18,597 bases of DNA from Podochytrium sp. JEL0797 (Eukaryota > Chytridiomycota > Chytridiomycetes > Chytridiales > Chytriomycetaceae), in assembly GCA_027596195.1 (NCBI GenBank), contig JADGJG010000482.1, positions 1-18,597 of the forward strand. Reading direction: 5' to 3'. Position 1 is the stretch's first letter. Each line of letters starts with the position of its first letter. Positions 16,301 to 18,597 of the stretch are shown here, piece after piece. The position numbers and the translations under genes are program-made. The notes beneath the pieces were generated by a model that made no database searches, was not told the DNA's origin, and was given only the letters and a program-made list of their open reading frames with translations.

Positions 16301-17575
16301 CCGTAAACTCGGACCCGGCCCTCAATCTACCCGGTTCAAAAAACAAAATTCACCTGCACAAATCGCACTTCGGGCACCGAAAGCGCCATCCTTTGAGGGA
16401 GCGCCGTTTCGTGAATATAGGTCAGAGGAGTTTTGACGAAGCTTGTCGTTTTGGGTATTGGGGCGCTGCAAACCTGGATTTTTTTCGCTACATTTCAACA
16501 AAAGAAGCCATACCCCCCCCTTTTCTATATCTTCAAAAAAACCTAGATACCCGTCAACACCCCAACCCTCCCCGTCTTCACAAACCTACCGTCATCCTCC
16601 AAAAGCAACTGCAACTGCATCGTACTTGGCACCGAAAGTGTCATCATTTGCGGGGAGCGCCGCGTTTCATAAGAGTAGGTCCAAGAGTTTGACGGGCTTG
16701 TCGTTTTGGGTACGGGGCGCTGCAAAATCGCTACATTGCAACAAAACAAGCCATAGGTCAGAGGAGTTTTGACGGAGCTTGTCGTTTTGGGTACGGGGCC
16801 ACTAAATCGCTACTTTTTTTTTATCCAAACCCAACAATATATATTTCAAAATCCGAAACAAATAAGAGAAATAAAAGAGTATGAAAGAAAGAGGTAATTG
16901 CCGTCGCATATTTAAAATAATACACAAAAATAAAATATATTCTTCAATTCATATTGATTTGGGAAGGAGAAGGATGCGACTGGCATTCCTTTGTTCCCCA
17001 TTCGTTCCCCCTTTTGATCAAAATTCCACCTCCATTGAACGCATTCCCATTGATGTTGTGTTTGGGAACAGTGGAGGCAAAAATAAGTGCGGGATACATG
17101 TCAGGATGGCGTGGCGTCAGCAGGAGGGGGCAACGATTGTTGGATTTCTCGACGACGGACACGAGGCCGGTTGGATTGATCGCAAATACAGGAATCAAAG
17201 AAACTGAAATAGAATGGAGCTCTAAAGGTGCAAGAGCTGCTGATGCGTTGGATGGAGCTTTGTTTTGAGAGTCGCGTTTCACAGAATCAACACGGCTCCA
17301 AAATACTTAAACTCGGACACCCTTCACCACCCTCAATCCTTCCCCGTCTTCACGAACCCCCGCCATCCTCCACAAACAAATACAACTGCATCGAGCTAGG
17401 AACACTCAACGCCATCATTTTTCGGGGGATGCGCCTGCCGTTTTGCGTGGATTATTACGTGTCAGAAAGTTTTGACGGGGCTCGCCGTTTTGGGGTACGG
17501 TGCAAAGGCACTGCAAAAGCCTTGGGTTTCTTTCTCTCTCTTTCTCTCTTTCTCTCAACGCGTTTTCCACAAACC
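16301..17575 (-). repeat. Degenerate tandem copies of the GLE1 terminal exon and 3' flank
   Basis: Units of roughly 200-285 bp repeat the sequence of the real last exon (17626-17829) in the same orientation: 16301-16504, 16505-16752, a remnant 16749-16815, and 17290-17575. Shared words include CGTCTTCAC, CGTCATCCTCCAAAA, CAACTGCAACTGCATCG and GAGGGAGCGCCGTTTCGTGAAT. The copies resemble one another (GTTTTGGGTACGGGGC, then CTGCAAA) more than they resemble the functional exon. The 16505-16752 copy still reads PQMMTLSVPSTMQLQLLL and FVKTGR in frame; others contain stops or shifts. They lie downstream of the functional GLE1 end and look like dead duplications. Confidence 0.75.
16816..17289. other. 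Unrelated segment inside the GLE1-exon array, open frames of unknown meaning
   Basis: A stretch that does not match the flanking exon copies separates two of them. It begins with about 140 bp of A/T-rich sequence (16800-16960). It then has open frames on both strands, among them minus 17282-16944 (112 codons, with SVSLIPVFAINPTGLVSVV), plus 16954-17268 and plus 16881-17207. No motif, splice context or AATAAA singles out one frame. It could be an insertion or the remains of an older exon. Confidence 0.3.
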
Positions 17576-17582
17576 AAGCCAT

Positions 17583-17588
17583 TTTATT
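17583..17588 (-). terminator. Polyadenylation signal of GLE1
   Basis: TTTATT on the plus strand (AATAAA on the minus strand) lies about 38 bases after the TGA at 17626-17628. Confidence 0.6.
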
Positions 17589-17625
17589 CATCTGTTCAAA
17601 AACACCCCCCCTCCCCACCCCTCGT

Positions 17626-18597
17626 TCAATCCCTCGTAAACTCCGATCCCTTCAACACCGCAATCCTCCCCGTCTTCACGAACCCGCCGTCATCCTCCAA
17701 AAACAACTGCAACTGCATCGCACTCGGGACAGAGAGGGTCATCATTTGAGGGAGCGCCGTTTCGTGAATGTAGGTCAAGAGTTTGACGGCTTGGGTTTGG
17801 TACGTTTCGAGGAGTGCGTGGCCTGCCACCTGGTTTTTCGCGATGGGGAGGTCGTGTGCGTTTGTTTAGTATTCAAACACCCATACACACAGAAAAACTT
17901 CCAATAAATAGAATAGTTCACCTGCAAGAAACTCGAAATCAATTGCGCCGTGATCTTCCTCGCATGAATATTCAACACCCTCGCAAGCCATTGCCACCCG
18001 AAATCAATCTCATATGCATGCGAGTTGCCTTAAAACAATTCCAATTTAAAAAAACACGGGTACGGGTGTGTGGAGGTGTCCAACTTACTTTTGATTTGCG
18101 TGAGTCCAGCATAAAATCGAATCATGCCACACATGCGTTCATTGTACCGTTCTTCGGTTTCCCATTCGTCATCGGATTTTTTGTATCGACGGCGTTTGTT
18201 GAAGTCGTCCATCGTTTCACCCTTCGAGGGAGCAAATTTGAATTGAAATGGTTAGACTGCGTCCAAGGGAGAGAGACACGCGAAATAAAAAAACGCGTTC
18301 GATTCCCCTCGACAGAGAGAACAAAGAAACAGAAAAATTCTCACCTCGTCCCGCTTAAAATACATTGGAACCACAAACGGACACCGTTTCATCAACCGTC
18401 CCAACAGCACAGGCAACAAATCCGGATGTTTGTCAATCAACAACATGGCCACTTGTGCGAGCGCGCAGGCTTTCGCGGGTGCAACAGAGACTTCCGTGTC
18501 GGCTTGGAGACAGAGGGATTTGGCTGTCACGTTGAGGAGGTAGCGGTAGAAGAGGGGGGTGGGTTGAGCGGCGGAGAGGGAGGCGTGGATTGTTTTG
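17626..18597 (-). CDS. GLE1: GLE1 mRNA-export factor, C-terminal domain (5' incomplete)
   Basis: Four exons on the minus strand, 18597-18345, 18221-18089, 18028-17922 and 17829-17626, join in frame to 231 residues. The segments match the conserved Gle1 C-terminal domain in order: KTIHASLS, TEVSV...AFxLAQV-like helix, LMKRCPFVVPMYF (cf. the CPxxVP motif), YNERMCGMIRFYAGLTQI (RMxGMIRxYA), IDFGWQWLARVLN (GWxWLAxxLN), ISSFLQVAGHALLETYQTQ and QLFLEDDGGFVKTG. Gle1 sits at the cytoplasmic face of the nuclear pore and, with inositol hexakisphosphate, activates the DEAD-box helicase Dbp5/DDX19 to strip export factors from mRNA. Introns are 52-123 bp. The N-terminal coiled coil is outside the window. 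The terminal exon has been copied repeatedly just downstream. Confidence 0.9.

Overview
The window is eukaryotic nuclear DNA. Its genes are split by short GT-AG introns (about 45-90 bp, longest in the ribosomal protein gene), AATAAA signals follow the stop codons, and two universal eukaryotic genes are present: ribosomal protein L4 (uL4) and the C-terminal part of the mRNA-export factor GLE1. The short introns, the secreted proteins with Ser/Thr linkers, an LRR-transmembrane-SAM protein with a PPAY tail and the abundant DNA-transposon debris fit a fungus, most likely a zoosporic (chytrid-like) one. The chytrid assignment is inference from gene style, not from a marker alignment.

Layout. (1) 1-2814 (+): the 3' part of a large conserved protein of unknown function, entering from the left edge through a poly-C/poly-Pro stretch. 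(2) 3278-5897 (+): a 17-exon gene for a signal-peptide, LRR, transmembrane, SAM-domain protein in which nearly every leucine-rich repeat is its own 63-nt phase-2 exon. (3) 6324-8266 (-): a decayed inverted copy of the 3' half of gene 1, with an internal deletion and an inserted DDE-transposon fragment. The LRR gene therefore lies between two inverted arms. (4) 8268-10098 (+): a broken mobile-type ORF with a DEDD 3'-5' exonuclease domain followed by a long possible nuclease/transposase region. (5) 10156-10762 (-) and 11027-12494 (+): two divergent genes for secreted proteins. The second is a cysteine-module (carbohydrate-binding-like) gene interrupted just after its signal peptide by an 890-bp hAT element with 8-bp target duplications, and it also carries a nonsense codon. 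(6) 12723-13484 (-): a four-exon MAPEG (microsomal glutathione transferase-like) membrane protein. (7) 13835-15343 (-): RPL4, with a start codon split from the rest by an intron. (8) 15555-16009 (-): a possible small gene. (9) 16301-17575: degenerate tandem copies of the GLE1 terminal exon. (10) 17626-18597 (-): the GLE1 C-terminal domain, running off the right edge.

Housekeeping genes (MAPEG, RPL4, GLE1) occupy the right side on the minus strand. The middle (about 6.3-12 kb) is accessory sequence shaped by duplication and DNA transposons. The LRR gene is noticeably more A/T-rich than its neighbours. Its repeated exon-intron units, all in one phase, make it the strongest candidate for a rapidly rearranging recognition protein. 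Splice sites were placed by eye from consensus sites and frame continuity, so individual junctions may move by a few bases.
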